5,255 nt of DNA, from assembly GCA_019694835.1 (NCBI GenBank), contig JAIBBE010000024.1, positions 1 through 5,255 of the forward strand, written 5' to 3'. A program made the translations under genes and the position numbers. The stretch's first letter is position 1. Every line of letters starts with the position of its first letter. Under the pieces are notes generated by a model. It was not told where the DNA came from. It did no database searches and was given only the letters and a program-made list of their open reading frames with translations. The stretch comes from Fimbriimonadaceae bacterium (GTDB taxonomy: Bacteria; Armatimonadota; Fimbriimonadia; Fimbriimonadales; Fimbriimonadaceae). Shown piece by piece: positions 1 through 5,255 of this stretch.

Positions 1-33
1 GCCGCTGAAATGTGAGGAAGTAAGGCAAACGCC

Positions 34-61
34 AGTGGGAGAAGGGGCCGCTGAACCCGCT
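34..61 (+). other. Core hairpin, alternative partner of the pseudoknot
   Basis: AGTGGG (34-39) can pair with CCCGCT (56-61), with one G-U, enclosing a 16-base loop that carries GGGGCCGC. Five of the same six bases (35-39) are also needed for the 35-40/98-103 pairing, so the two helices are mutually exclusive. The loop GGGG (44-47) could in turn pair with CCCCC at 65-69. From memory this GGGAGAAGGGGCCGC / TGAACCC arrangement is typical of the HEARO core. Confidence 0.6.
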
Positions 62-82
62 CGACCCCCAAGGGGCGGAGTC

Positions 83-127
83 GCACTCGCCGAGGAATCC
101 CACGATGATACGCAACTCGGCGAGTGT
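83..127 (+). other. Long hairpin of the structured RNA with pseudoknot loop
   Basis: Bases 84-94 and 116-126 form an uninterrupted 11-pair inverted repeat (CACTCGCCGAG with CTCGGCGAGTG), extended by a G-U pair 83/127. The 21-base loop (95-115) contains TCCCAC (98-103), the exact complement of GTGGGA at 35-40. A loop-to-upstream pairing of six pairs would make a pseudoknot. This is the strongest single structural signal in the first 350 bases and argues for function as RNA. It lacks a trailing U run, so it is not an intrinsic terminator. Confidence 0.75.
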
Positions 128-175
128 CGTTAGCTCCCTTCGTTGCAAGGACGGTCTCTCCATTTGAGTTCACTT

Positions 176-189
176 GGCTTAGTCAAGCC
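176..189 (+). other. Tetraloop hairpin in the structured RNA
   Basis: GGCTT (176-180), loop AGTC (181-184), AAGCC (185-189): five perfect pairs. It lies between the 83-127 stem and the 3' stems, and is consistent with a multi-helix scaffold. Confidence 0.6.
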
Positions 190-252
190 CTGCGGAGGCG
201 GCAAACATGCAAGGTTATACCTACACGATTGAGGTAATGGGTACCTGGTGAA

Positions 253-274
253 GTCCGCAAGCAAGGGTTGCGAC
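253..274 (+). other. 3'-proximal bulged stem-loop of the structured RNA
   Basis: GTC-C-CGCAA (253-260) pairs with TTGCGAC (268-274), leaving C255 as a single bulge and GCAAGGG (261-267) as loop: seven pairs. The TTG at 268, the first possible start of the downstream open frame, falls inside this stem. That is one reason for rejecting it as the start of the next gene. Confidence 0.55.
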
Positions 275-301
275 GGAACGCCGAAAAGTGCATCACTCTG
301 A

Positions 302-469
302 ACACCCCACGCGCCCACCGCCGGGGGGCACCCCATCAAAGACCCAGGTGGCCCATGCCGGTACGAAAACCACGAGCTTCAGGGACAGGAGTACGACCCG
401 AAGAGCAGGGTGCTTGTGAAGTCCAACCCCAGCCTCCGGTGGTGTCTCCCGATGAGAGCCTACGCGCCT
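302..469 (+). other. Tract with coding-like bias in a frame different from the downstream gene
   Basis: The +2 frame is open from 302 (after TGA 299-301) to the stop ending at 739. Over 356-454 it has G or C at the third position in 28 of 33 codons. The frame of the large gene has 13 of 33 over the same stretch, and the third frame has a TGA at 417-419. After about 465 the bias moves to the frame of the large gene. The +2 frame has no ATG, GTG or TTG between 302 and the GTG at 410, so if it is coding it is a fragment whose beginning is missing. Possible readings are the N-terminal part of the next gene separated by an indel at about 435-470, a remnant of a gene split by insertion of the RNA element, or chance. 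The encoded peptide matches nothing I recognise. Confidence 0.35.
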
Positions 470-3189
470 CCCTGGAGGGCGAGTGCTTCGTTTTCGAAAG
501 CAACTGGCCAAAGCTTCGGACATGGATCACCAGGGGGGCTAAGGCGCTGCATGGACCGGGGCATGCCGAGATGTTCGCACGGGACCTGGGGGGCCGGACG
601 GGCCGTCACCACCACGTGCGGGCCGGTATCGTCGATGTGTTGGCTCAGTTCATGGAATCGATGGAAGAGGCGAATCTTCTCATGTCGGTGTACGGTGAGG
701 AGGTGCTGGCAGGCTACTCCGAGGTCTTGCGCGTCCTGAAGGAGTCGGGCGGCGTGGGCAGGTTAATAGAATTCGGGGCTTGGACCGGTAGTTTTGGGCG
801 TTTCCTTCTCGGAAGGAAGCTGGCCAAAGCGTACGTCGGTGTTGAGACGGCGGATCGCGTTCTCGCACTCGTCGCGGCGCGGAGGTCACCGAGAGCGTTT
901 CGCCTCCGGTCCCCCCCCGACTGCGTGCTGAAAGGCGACAAGGCGGACTGGGTGGTCTGCACTCTGGGGCTGCATCGTCGATCGAATTATCTCTTCGACG
1001 AGGACGACGAACTCACACCATTGCCTCTCGAATACGAGAACGAGGAAGTCGTTGCTCAGGCCAAGGACTACTACGCCGACTTCTTCGCATCTGTTGAGTC
1101 TATAGTTCGAGGTGGCGCGAAGATGGCGATCGCGCAGCCCGTCCGGAGTTTCGCTGAAGTGTGGGGATTCGCCTGCGCCGCCAGGGACGCTGGGTGGAGC
1201 TTGGTCGCGGAGATGTGCCGTTGCGTTTGGGGTGGTAGGCGATTCGCCACGCTCGTCCTCCAGCGGGGAACAGTGGCCGACCCGATGACTCTCTCGGATG
1301 TTGCGTGCTGGTGGGGCGGACTCGTCGCCCCCTTCAGCACATCCATGATCGCGCTCTCGGACGTGGCACTGGGAGAGTACTTCGCGCTGGAGGATCGGGT
1401 TGCTATACACTCCGGCCAGATCGGAAGGTCGGCAGTTGAAGTTGGATTCCACAAGCACGGCGCTTACGCGATCCACTCAGCGTCGCCGGGGGGATTTACT
1501 CTGTTCGTGGGTGCGACTGAAAGCGAAGTCCACTCTCAGCTTCGCGCCTACTGCGAGTCACGAGGAGAGGATTTGTCAGATTCTCCATGGCCTCGACAGG
1601 GTGTTGCGCCATCGGCAAGCGGGATTGCCATCGCGACGTCCACGCCGTCGGGGTTGAAGAAACCGAAGTCGACACTTTCCAAGAAAGCGGCCCTGAAGGC
1701 GCAGCGAGATGATCTGCAACGGCGAGTTGAGCAAGCACGTGTACTCGATCTCGATCGGTTGAGAAACCTCCGGGCTGTCTTTCCAGAATGTCTGGATGAT
1801 TCGCTGCTCCTGAGGATGGATGCGTCAGTGCTCCGGAGGCTGCGTGCGCTGAACCTTCTCCCCTTCGATGAGTCAGACCTTCGGCGATGTCTGGGGGAGA
1901 CCCTCAAGACCTTGGCTCCGGAGAAATACAAAGACACCCTGATTGAAGAAATCTCGGCAGCACGAGCGGCTGAATTGCATGCGTTGGACCTTGAGGAATT
2001 GCGCTCTCTGCACGCAGTCGAGTGCGGAGTTCGACAGGAGAGAGAGAAGCAACCTGATCGGCGTACATGTGTTCGAGAGGTCGTCAGCCGAGAAGCAGCA
2101 AAGCTGAAGCAATCAGCGCTTCGCAAGATTGAGGGTCTGCATCATGGAAAATTCGTGCCCTTGGCGAGCGATCAGGTTTTATCACGTTACGTAGAGATTT
2201 TGTGGTATCTAGATGCCAAATTCTACCTTCGGGAAAAAGCCAAACTATTTGATGCAGCACTCGGATCACCAACACCGCGAGGTGTGGAGATCAAGACATC
2301 GCTCCGTCGATGGCTGAAGGGGGAAGAGGCCGAGCTTGCAAAAGCTAAGGACACCGTCTCAGATCCCGAGCTTCTATATGAACAGCAGACTGTCGTTGAT
2401 GATCTTGCGGAACTGTTGATCCAAGCCAAAGGCAGTAAGAAAGGGGAGAGTTCTGGGCGGATTCGTCTGAGCGAAAAGGAGCGGGCTGAATTCGAGGAAC
2501 GGTGGAGGCAGGATGGCGGACTTTCTGAGTTCGTTGATATGCTTGAGTATAAGGGGGATCTGAGTCGAACTGAGAATCTTCATCGTTGTTATGATGCGCT
2601 GCATCGGATTGTGGAGGATGCGCGAACTAACGTGGAGGACTGGGAAGAGAAGTTTCCGGAACTTGCTGATTTAGGCATCTCAAAGGAAATGCTGAGGATC
2701 CGCAACTTGGTTCGGGTGTCAGGCATCGATTCTGATAGCGATGGCAAACCGAAAGGCGAAGGGCGTGGGGTGCGCCTCATGCAGAGAATCCGTCTACCGC
2801 AGTCCGACAGCCACATAACGGCGATCCATGTCGTCCAAGAAGGATTGCTGGATGAACTCGGCAAAGGTCTCGATGTGACCACAATCCGGCGACTCTTGGC
2901 GGAGACACCGACCCCCCTCGCCTGGCTGCCTGAGTTCCTGCTGTGGCGAACATGGCGAAGGTCAGTCGAGCAAGGCCGGGCGTCGGTTTACAAGTTGCGC
3001 GTTAGTTTTGACAAGGAAGCTGGCGGGCTCGGGGTTCCCGATGACGCCATCAAAGCGGTGCGGCAGTTCCTTCTTCGCTGTGAGTATGGATTCATCCACA
3101 TGCTGAATCGATACCCGGACTGGACGCCAGTCAGTGCGCAGGTGACACGGGTACTTGCTCAACTACCCCCGCGTCGAAAAAAAACCTAA
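355..3189 (+). CDS. Large protein with class I SAM methyltransferase-like domain and uncharacterised helical C-terminal half
   Basis: Predicted 944 aa from ATG 355. Residues about 137-151 (LIEFGAWTGSFGRFL) fit SAM motif I (acidic-x-G-x-x-x-G, with Trp in the usual middle Gly position). AYVGVE ends with the acidic residue E164 expected after strand 2, and DWVVCTLGLHR (198-208) resembles motif IV of small-substrate methyltransferases. There is no D/N-P-P-Y/F, so a standard N6-adenine DNA methylase is unlikely. Residues about 256-306 give further strands of the fold, and 360-405 may form a small alpha/beta unit. From about 435 a Lys-rich linker leads into long charged, coiled-coil-like helices up to a basic tail (PPRRKKT). 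No membrane segment is evident. ATG 355 follows AGGTGG (346-351) at a tight spacing; a TTG at 268 would add 29 residues but lies inside an RNA stem. Third-position bias suggests that residues 1 to about 30 are not natural coding. The substrate is unknown. Confidence 0.75.
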   Translation: MPVRKPRASGTGVRPEEQGACEVQPQPPVVSPDESLRASLEGECFVFESNWPKLRTWITRGAKALHGPGHAEMFARDLGGRTGRHHHVRAGIVDVLAQFMESMEEANLLMSVYGEEVLAGYSEVLRVLKESGGVGRLIEFGAWTGSFGRFLLGRKLAKAYVGVETADRVLALVAARRSPRAFRLRSPPDCVLKGDKADWVVCTLGLHRRSNYLFDEDDELTPLPLEYENEEVVAQAKDYYADFFASVESIVRGGAKMAIAQPVRSFAEVWGFACAARDAGWSLVAEMCRCVWGGRRFATLVLQRGTVADPMTLSDVACWWGGLVAPFSTSMIALSDVALGEYFALEDRVAIHSGQIGRSAVEVGFHKHGAYAIHSASPGGFTLFVGATESEVHSQLRAYCESRGEDLSDSPWPRQGVAPSASGIAIATSTPSGLKKPKSTLSKKAALKAQRDDLQRRVEQARVLDLDRLRNLRAVFPECLDDSLLLRMDASVLRRLRALNLLPFDESDLRRCLGETLKTLAPEKYKDTLIEEISAARAAELHALDLEELRSLHAVECGVRQEREKQPDRRTCVREVVSREAAKLKQSALRKIEGLHHGKFVPLASDQVLSRYVEILWYLDAKFYLREKAKLFDAALGSPTPRGVEIKTSLRRWLKGEEAELAKAKDTVSDPELLYEQQTVVDDLAELLIQAKGSKKGESSGRIRLSEKERAEFEERWRQDGGLSEFVDMLEYKGDLSRTENLHRCYDALHRIVEDARTNVEDWEEKFPELADLGISKEMLRIRNLVRVSGIDSDSDGKPKGEGRGVRLMQRIRLPQSDSHITAIHVVQEGLLDELGKGLDVTTIRRLLAETPTPLAWLPEFLLWRTWRRSVEQGRASVYKLRVSFDKEAGGLGVPDDAIKAVRQFLLRCEYGFIHMLNRYPDWTPVSAQVTRVLAQLPPRRKKT

Positions 3190-3279
3190 CACCCCCCATT
3201 CCACACCTATCTAGGCAAGCCCGCCTGTGCCCTCCTTCCGCTGCGTTGCACGACGACGCAGACCTTAGCAAGGAGCGAC
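3190..3279 (+). promoter_or_regulatory. Intergenic gap with hairpin ahead of the replication operon
   Basis: This is the only gap between genes in the right half and the natural place for the operon promoter. CTGCGT (3241-3246) and ACGCAG (3256-3261) form a perfect six-pair inverted repeat around a 9-base spacer, just before the ribosome-binding site of the helix-turn-helix gene. It has no T run, so it is not a clear terminator. It could be an operator for that regulator. I could not find a convincing -35/-10 pair. Confidence 0.3.
3270..3275 (+). promoter_or_regulatory. Ribosome-binding site of the helix-turn-helix gene
   Basis: AAGGAG lies 4 bases before ATG 3280 and 7 before the adjacent ATG 3283. 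Spacing favours the second ATG, so the first residue of the 75-aa product is uncertain by one codon. Confidence 0.7.
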
Positions 3280-3507
3280 ATGATGGATCATTACGTAACC
3301 CTGCGCGAGGCGGCGAAACACCTCGGCTGGAGCAGGTCAGCCCTTCGCCACTGGGTCCGCCGGTACAACCGGCGTAACCCGACGACCGCGATCAGGAGGC
3401 TGTGCGGAAAGCTCTGCCTTGGCGATCTCGAACAGGCAATCGGGCATGAGAACCAGCGGTATGCGCCGCCTACCTTCGACCACGATCACCCGGAGGTGAC
3501 AGAATGA
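3280..3507 (+). CDS. Small helix-turn-helix DNA-binding protein (excisionase/MerR-like)
   Basis: 75 aa. Residues 6-28 (VTLREAAKHLGWSRSALRHWVRR) form a typical winged helix-turn-helix of the excisionase/MerR type: Ala-Ala in helix 1, Gly in the turn, Ser-Arg-Ser at the start of the recognition helix and an aromatic Trp near its end. The later GKLCLGDLEQAIG matches the wing plus the DLE helix seen in this group. The C-terminus is acidic and His-rich and has no second domain. Family members bind DNA as excisionases, architectural proteins or regulators in phages and integrative elements. With no integrase in view, the role here (excision or control of the operon) is inferred. Its stop overlaps the next start by four bases (ATGA, 3504-3507), so it heads a coupled operon. 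Confidence 0.8.
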   Translation: MMDHYVTLREAAKHLGWSRSALRHWVRRYNRRNPTTAIRRLCGKLCLGDLEQAIGHENQRYAPPTFDHDHPEVTE

Positions 3508-4115
3508 ACGCGAAGCACGAAGAAACCGAAAGCTTGCCCGAGGCGTCCTCGCAGCAGCGAGTCCTCAATGGAATCGATCTGAGCCAGGTCCGCCTCTCCG
3601 CGAACTTTGAGGAGGCCGCAGGAGTTGAACGGCTTCTCTTGACGATTCCCGTTCGGAAACCTACCAGGACCGAGTTTTTCCGGGTCCACCCCTCGCCCGA
3701 GTATCGTATCAGCGTCGGTGTCATTGAACTGAAGGAGGAGGGCGAGACTTACCTCGTGGCCGGAGACATCGCGGCTCAGCTTCCCAGCGAGGTCGTCCCG
3801 AAGTCGATCTACACCTGTGTCAATCGCCAGGGGGTCGTGTTTCTCTGGCCGGTGCGTCTGCCTGGTCCTGACGGCAGGCTCGACGCCTGGAATACCTCTG
3901 CCTCGCATATCGCGGAGCTGGCCACCCGCCACTGGTTGCGCATGCTCGCGAATCGCGGCCTTGGTGCCTACGATGTGCATCAGGCGACTGCGATTCCGAC
4001 GGAACCCAACTGGCCGTCGAAGTCCTTCGCCGAGTTGATGAGTATCGCTTTCCGCGACCGCTTCATTACTTCTGAAGATCACCCGGTCTTGCGCCAGTTG
4101 CGCGGTGAGGTATAG
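3504..4115 (+). CDS. Conserved hypothetical protein of a replication module
   Basis: 203 aa, cytoplasmic by appearance: no signal peptide or membrane segment. The start is well supported by GGAGG at 3492-3496, seven bases before ATG 3504, and by the ATGA overlap with the upstream gene. Conserved-looking blocks are VRKP and EFFRVHP (residues 50-63), FLWPVRLP (113-120), HWLRMLANRGLGAYD (143-157), AFRDRFI (182-188) and HPVLRQLRG (193-201). I recall similar proteins beside family A polymerases in phages and integrated elements but cannot name a function or a family identifier. The many conserved Arg, Trp and His residues would suit nucleic-acid or polymerase binding, but this is inference. The stop TAG shares its last base with the GTG start of the polymerase, so it is probably made in step with the polymerase and may be a partner of it. 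Confidence 0.75.
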   Translation: MNAKHEETESLPEASSQQRVLNGIDLSQVRLSANFEEAAGVERLLLTIPVRKPTRTEFFRVHPSPEYRISVGVIELKEEGETYLVAGDIAAQLPSEVVPKSIYTCVNRQGVVFLWPVRLPGPDGRLDAWNTSASHIAELATRHWLRMLANRGLGAYDVHQATAIPTEPNWPSKSFAELMSIAFRDRFITSEDHPVLRQLRGEV

Positions 4116-5255
4116 TGGTGACAGGATCCAAGATCTACCATGACGTCTGGGTCGTCGACTTTGAGTTTCGGGCTCTTCCGGGTGAACGGCCAGACCCGAT
4201 CTGCATGGTCGCGATCAACGCCGTGACGGGTGAGGAGAAGAGGCTGTGGGGCGAAGAGCTCCACAGCCTGTCTCCCGAGTTCTTCAGCGCCCCCGATTCG
4301 CTTTTCGTCGCCTACTATGCCAGCGCTGAGATCGGTTGCCTGCTGGCGCTTGGCGTGCAGGTTCCGGCAAACATCGTCGACCTGTATGTGGAGTTCCGTA
4401 ATCAGCACAACGGACGCCAGACCCCGTCTGGATGCGGCCTCCTCGGCGCAGCCATCGCTCACGGACTCGACTGCATGGGGGCAGAAGAGAAGAGCGAAAT
4501 GCGGGATCTGGCAATCCGTGGTGGCCCTTATGCCCTGGAGGAGCGAAACGCGCTCCTGGACTACTGCGCCGCTGACGTTCGCCTCACGGTGCGGCTCTAT
4601 CACGCTATGTCCTCGACCATCGACTGGCCGCGTGCCCCCTTGCGGGGCCTGTACATGACTGCCGTCGCACGCATGGAGTGGACTGGGATTCCTATCGATA
4701 CGTCTACACGCGACCGACTGGTCGATGGGTGGGAACGTATTCAGGATGGCTTGATCGGAGAGATCGATCACGCATACGGCGTCTACGATGGTCGATCGTT
4801 CCGCCGCGAGTTGTTCGAGTCCTACCTCGTCGGACACGGTATCGCTTGGCCGAAACTGCCTTCGGGGCAGATCGCCCTCGACGACGATACGTTTCGAGAA
4901 ATGGTGCGGCGTTATCCCGACTTGTCGCCCCTTCGCGAACTCCGGGTCAGCCTTTCACAGATGAGACTGTCAGACCTGAGCGTGGGTTCGGATGGCCGAA
5001 ATCGCACCTTGTTGTCGCCGTTCCGCGCCCGCACGGGCAGGAATCAGCCCTCAAACTCGCGGTTCGCATTCGGACCCGCGACCTGGCTTCGTGGGCTCAT
5101 CCGTCCCGAGCCTGGCCGCGCACTTGCGTATGTGGATTGGTCGCAACAGGAGTTCGGTATCGCGGGGGCACTCTCTGGAGACCTCGCGATGCAAGAGGCG
5201 TATCGCTCGGGAGACCCGTACCTAGCGTTCGCGATACAGGCCGGTGCGGCCCCCC
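4115..5255 (+). CDS. Family A DNA polymerase with 3'-5' exonuclease domain (3' end cut by window)
   Basis: 380 codons stay open to the window edge. The start is GTG 4115 (TAGTG overlap with the upstream stop) or the adjacent GTG 4118. GAGG at 4107-4110 is spaced better for 4118 (7 bases) than for 4115 (4 bases). Residues are numbered from 4115. The exonuclease domain has VVDFEF (D15, E17, motif Exo I), YYASAEIG (about 67-74, Exo II position, with E72 where Asp is usual) and YCAAD (Y150, D154, Exo III). The polymerase part has TGR (307-309) and motif A, DWSQQE (341-346). It supplies the metal-binding D341, and E346 equals the steric-gate Glu that excludes ribonucleotides; Trp replaces the usual Tyr after D341. 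Motifs B and C lie beyond the window. There is no N-terminal 5'-nuclease domain, unlike cellular Pol I, so this is a phage- or element-type replicative polymerase rather than the housekeeping gene. Confidence 0.92.
   Translation, partial: MVTGSKIYHDVWVVDFEFRALPGERPDPICMVAINAVTGEEKRLWGEELHSLSPEFFSAPDSLFVAYYASAEIGCLLALGVQVPANIVDLYVEFRNQHNGRQTPSGCGLLGAAIAHGLDCMGAEEKSEMRDLAIRGGPYALEERNALLDYCAADVRLTVRLYHAMSSTIDWPRAPLRGLYMTAVARMEWTGIPIDTSTRDRLVDGWERIQDGLIGEIDHAYGVYDGRSFRRELFESYLVGHGIAWPKLPSGQIALDDDTFREMVRRYPDLSPLRELRVSLSQMRLSDLSVGSDGRNRTLLSPFRARTGRNQPSNSRFAFGPATWLRGLIRPEPGRALAYVDWSQQEFGIAGALSGDLAMQEAYRSGDPYLAFAIQAGAAP

Larger units (their letters stand above)
1..290 (+). ncRNA. Structured RNA, probable HEARO / IscB-type omega-RNA (5' end cut by window)
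   Basis: HEARO RNAs are the guide-carrying omega-RNAs of IscB nucleases: a 5' guide is followed by a scaffold that binds the nuclease. Seen here: a GGC-AAAC-GCC hairpin (24-33), AGTGGG (34-39) paired with CCCGCT (56-61), a 12-pair stem (83-94 with 116-127, one G-U), GGCTT-AGTC-AAGCC (176-189), TACCT/AGGTA (218-222 with 232-236), and a bulged stem (253-260 with 268-274). GTGGGA (35-40) is also exactly complementary to TCCCAC (98-103) in the loop of the 83-127 stem, a likely pseudoknot. The strings GAGGAAGTAA (15-24), GGGAGAAGGGGCCGCTGAACC and GAGGAATCCCAC match my memory of the HEARO core; I could not check this against a covariance model. No long ORF with a plausible protein occupies the stretch. 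The 3' end is approximate. A guide would lie at or left of base 1. The main alternative is another large structured RNA, such as a group II intron fragment, but I see no domain V hairpin. Confidence 0.6.

Noticed and set aside
2..133. Open +2 frame from the window edge as the tail of an upstream gene
   Set aside because: It overlaps the strongest RNA stems, and its peptide is Pro/Gly/Ala-rich without recognisable character. The stem-loop structure explains the sequence better.
1..300. Group II intron fragment
   Set aside because: No domain V-type hairpin or reverse transcriptase ORF is present, and the core blocks fit a HEARO RNA better.
130..339. Minus-strand 69-aa ORF
   Set aside because: It is antisense to the structured RNA, its product is low in complexity, and no ribosome-binding site is apparent.
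268..354. TTG 268 as the start of the large gene
   Set aside because: The TTG lies within the 253-274 stem, the AAGGG before it is directly adjacent with no spacing, and the extra residues are Arg/Pro-rich and not domain-like.
886..1476. Minus-strand 196-aa ORF
   Set aside because: It is a shadow of the methyltransferase-like coding region, which shows clear SAM motifs on the plus strand.
3177..3190. A8 run at the end of the large gene as a programmed frameshift site
   Set aside because: A -1 shift would open a frame running into the HTH gene, but its peptide has no domain character, and long open frames are common in GC-rich DNA. The run simply encodes the Lys-Lys tail.
3486..4082. Minus-strand 198-aa ORF
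   Set aside because: It is antisense to the coupled 203-aa gene, which has a good ribosome-binding site and overlapping starts and stops.
4079..4837. Minus-strand 252-aa ORF
   Set aside because: It is antisense to the exonuclease domain of the polymerase, whose motifs fix the coding strand.
1..5255. CRISPR array or tandem repeats
   Set aside because: No regularly spaced direct repeats were seen on either strand.

Overview
The window looks like an accessory or mobile region of a moderately GC-rich bacterium, or of a phage or integrative element living in one. Sampled 60-base lines range from about 62-68% G+C in the polymerase and the methyltransferase-like domain down to about 42% in the middle of the large ORF. 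No rRNA, tRNA, integrase or transposase gene is visible, so I cannot name the taxon.

Left part (1-354): no convincing protein gene. About 290 bases form a dense set of stem-loops with a probable pseudoknot. From memory, its conserved core resembles HEARO RNA, the omega-RNA (wRNA) class that guides IscB nucleases. The 5' end, where a guide would lie, is at or beyond the window edge. No IscB (RuvC/HNH) gene follows it.

Middle part (355-3189): one large plus-strand ORF. Its N-terminal half carries a class I SAM-dependent methyltransferase-like fold. The C-terminal half is a long, mostly helical region of no family I recognise. Codon third-position bias suggests that the reading frame before about 445 is not the natural one. 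The true start is therefore uncertain, and the gene may be N-terminally damaged or may carry an old frameshift.

Right part (3190-5255): after a 90-base gap with a small hairpin comes a tight three-gene operon. It holds a 75-aa excisionase/MerR-type helix-turn-helix protein, a 203-aa uncharacterised protein, and a family A DNA polymerase that runs off the window. The stop and start codons overlap (ATGA, then TAGTG), so translation is probably coupled. The polymerase has a 3'-5' exonuclease domain and polymerase motif A, and no 5'-nuclease domain. This looks like the replication module of a phage or phage-like element.

The most unusual point is the HEARO-like RNA standing where an IscB gene would be expected but followed by a methyltransferase-like fusion protein. 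It could be a stand-alone (trans-acting) wRNA, a remnant of an IscB transposon, or a chance insertion upstream of or inside an unrelated gene.
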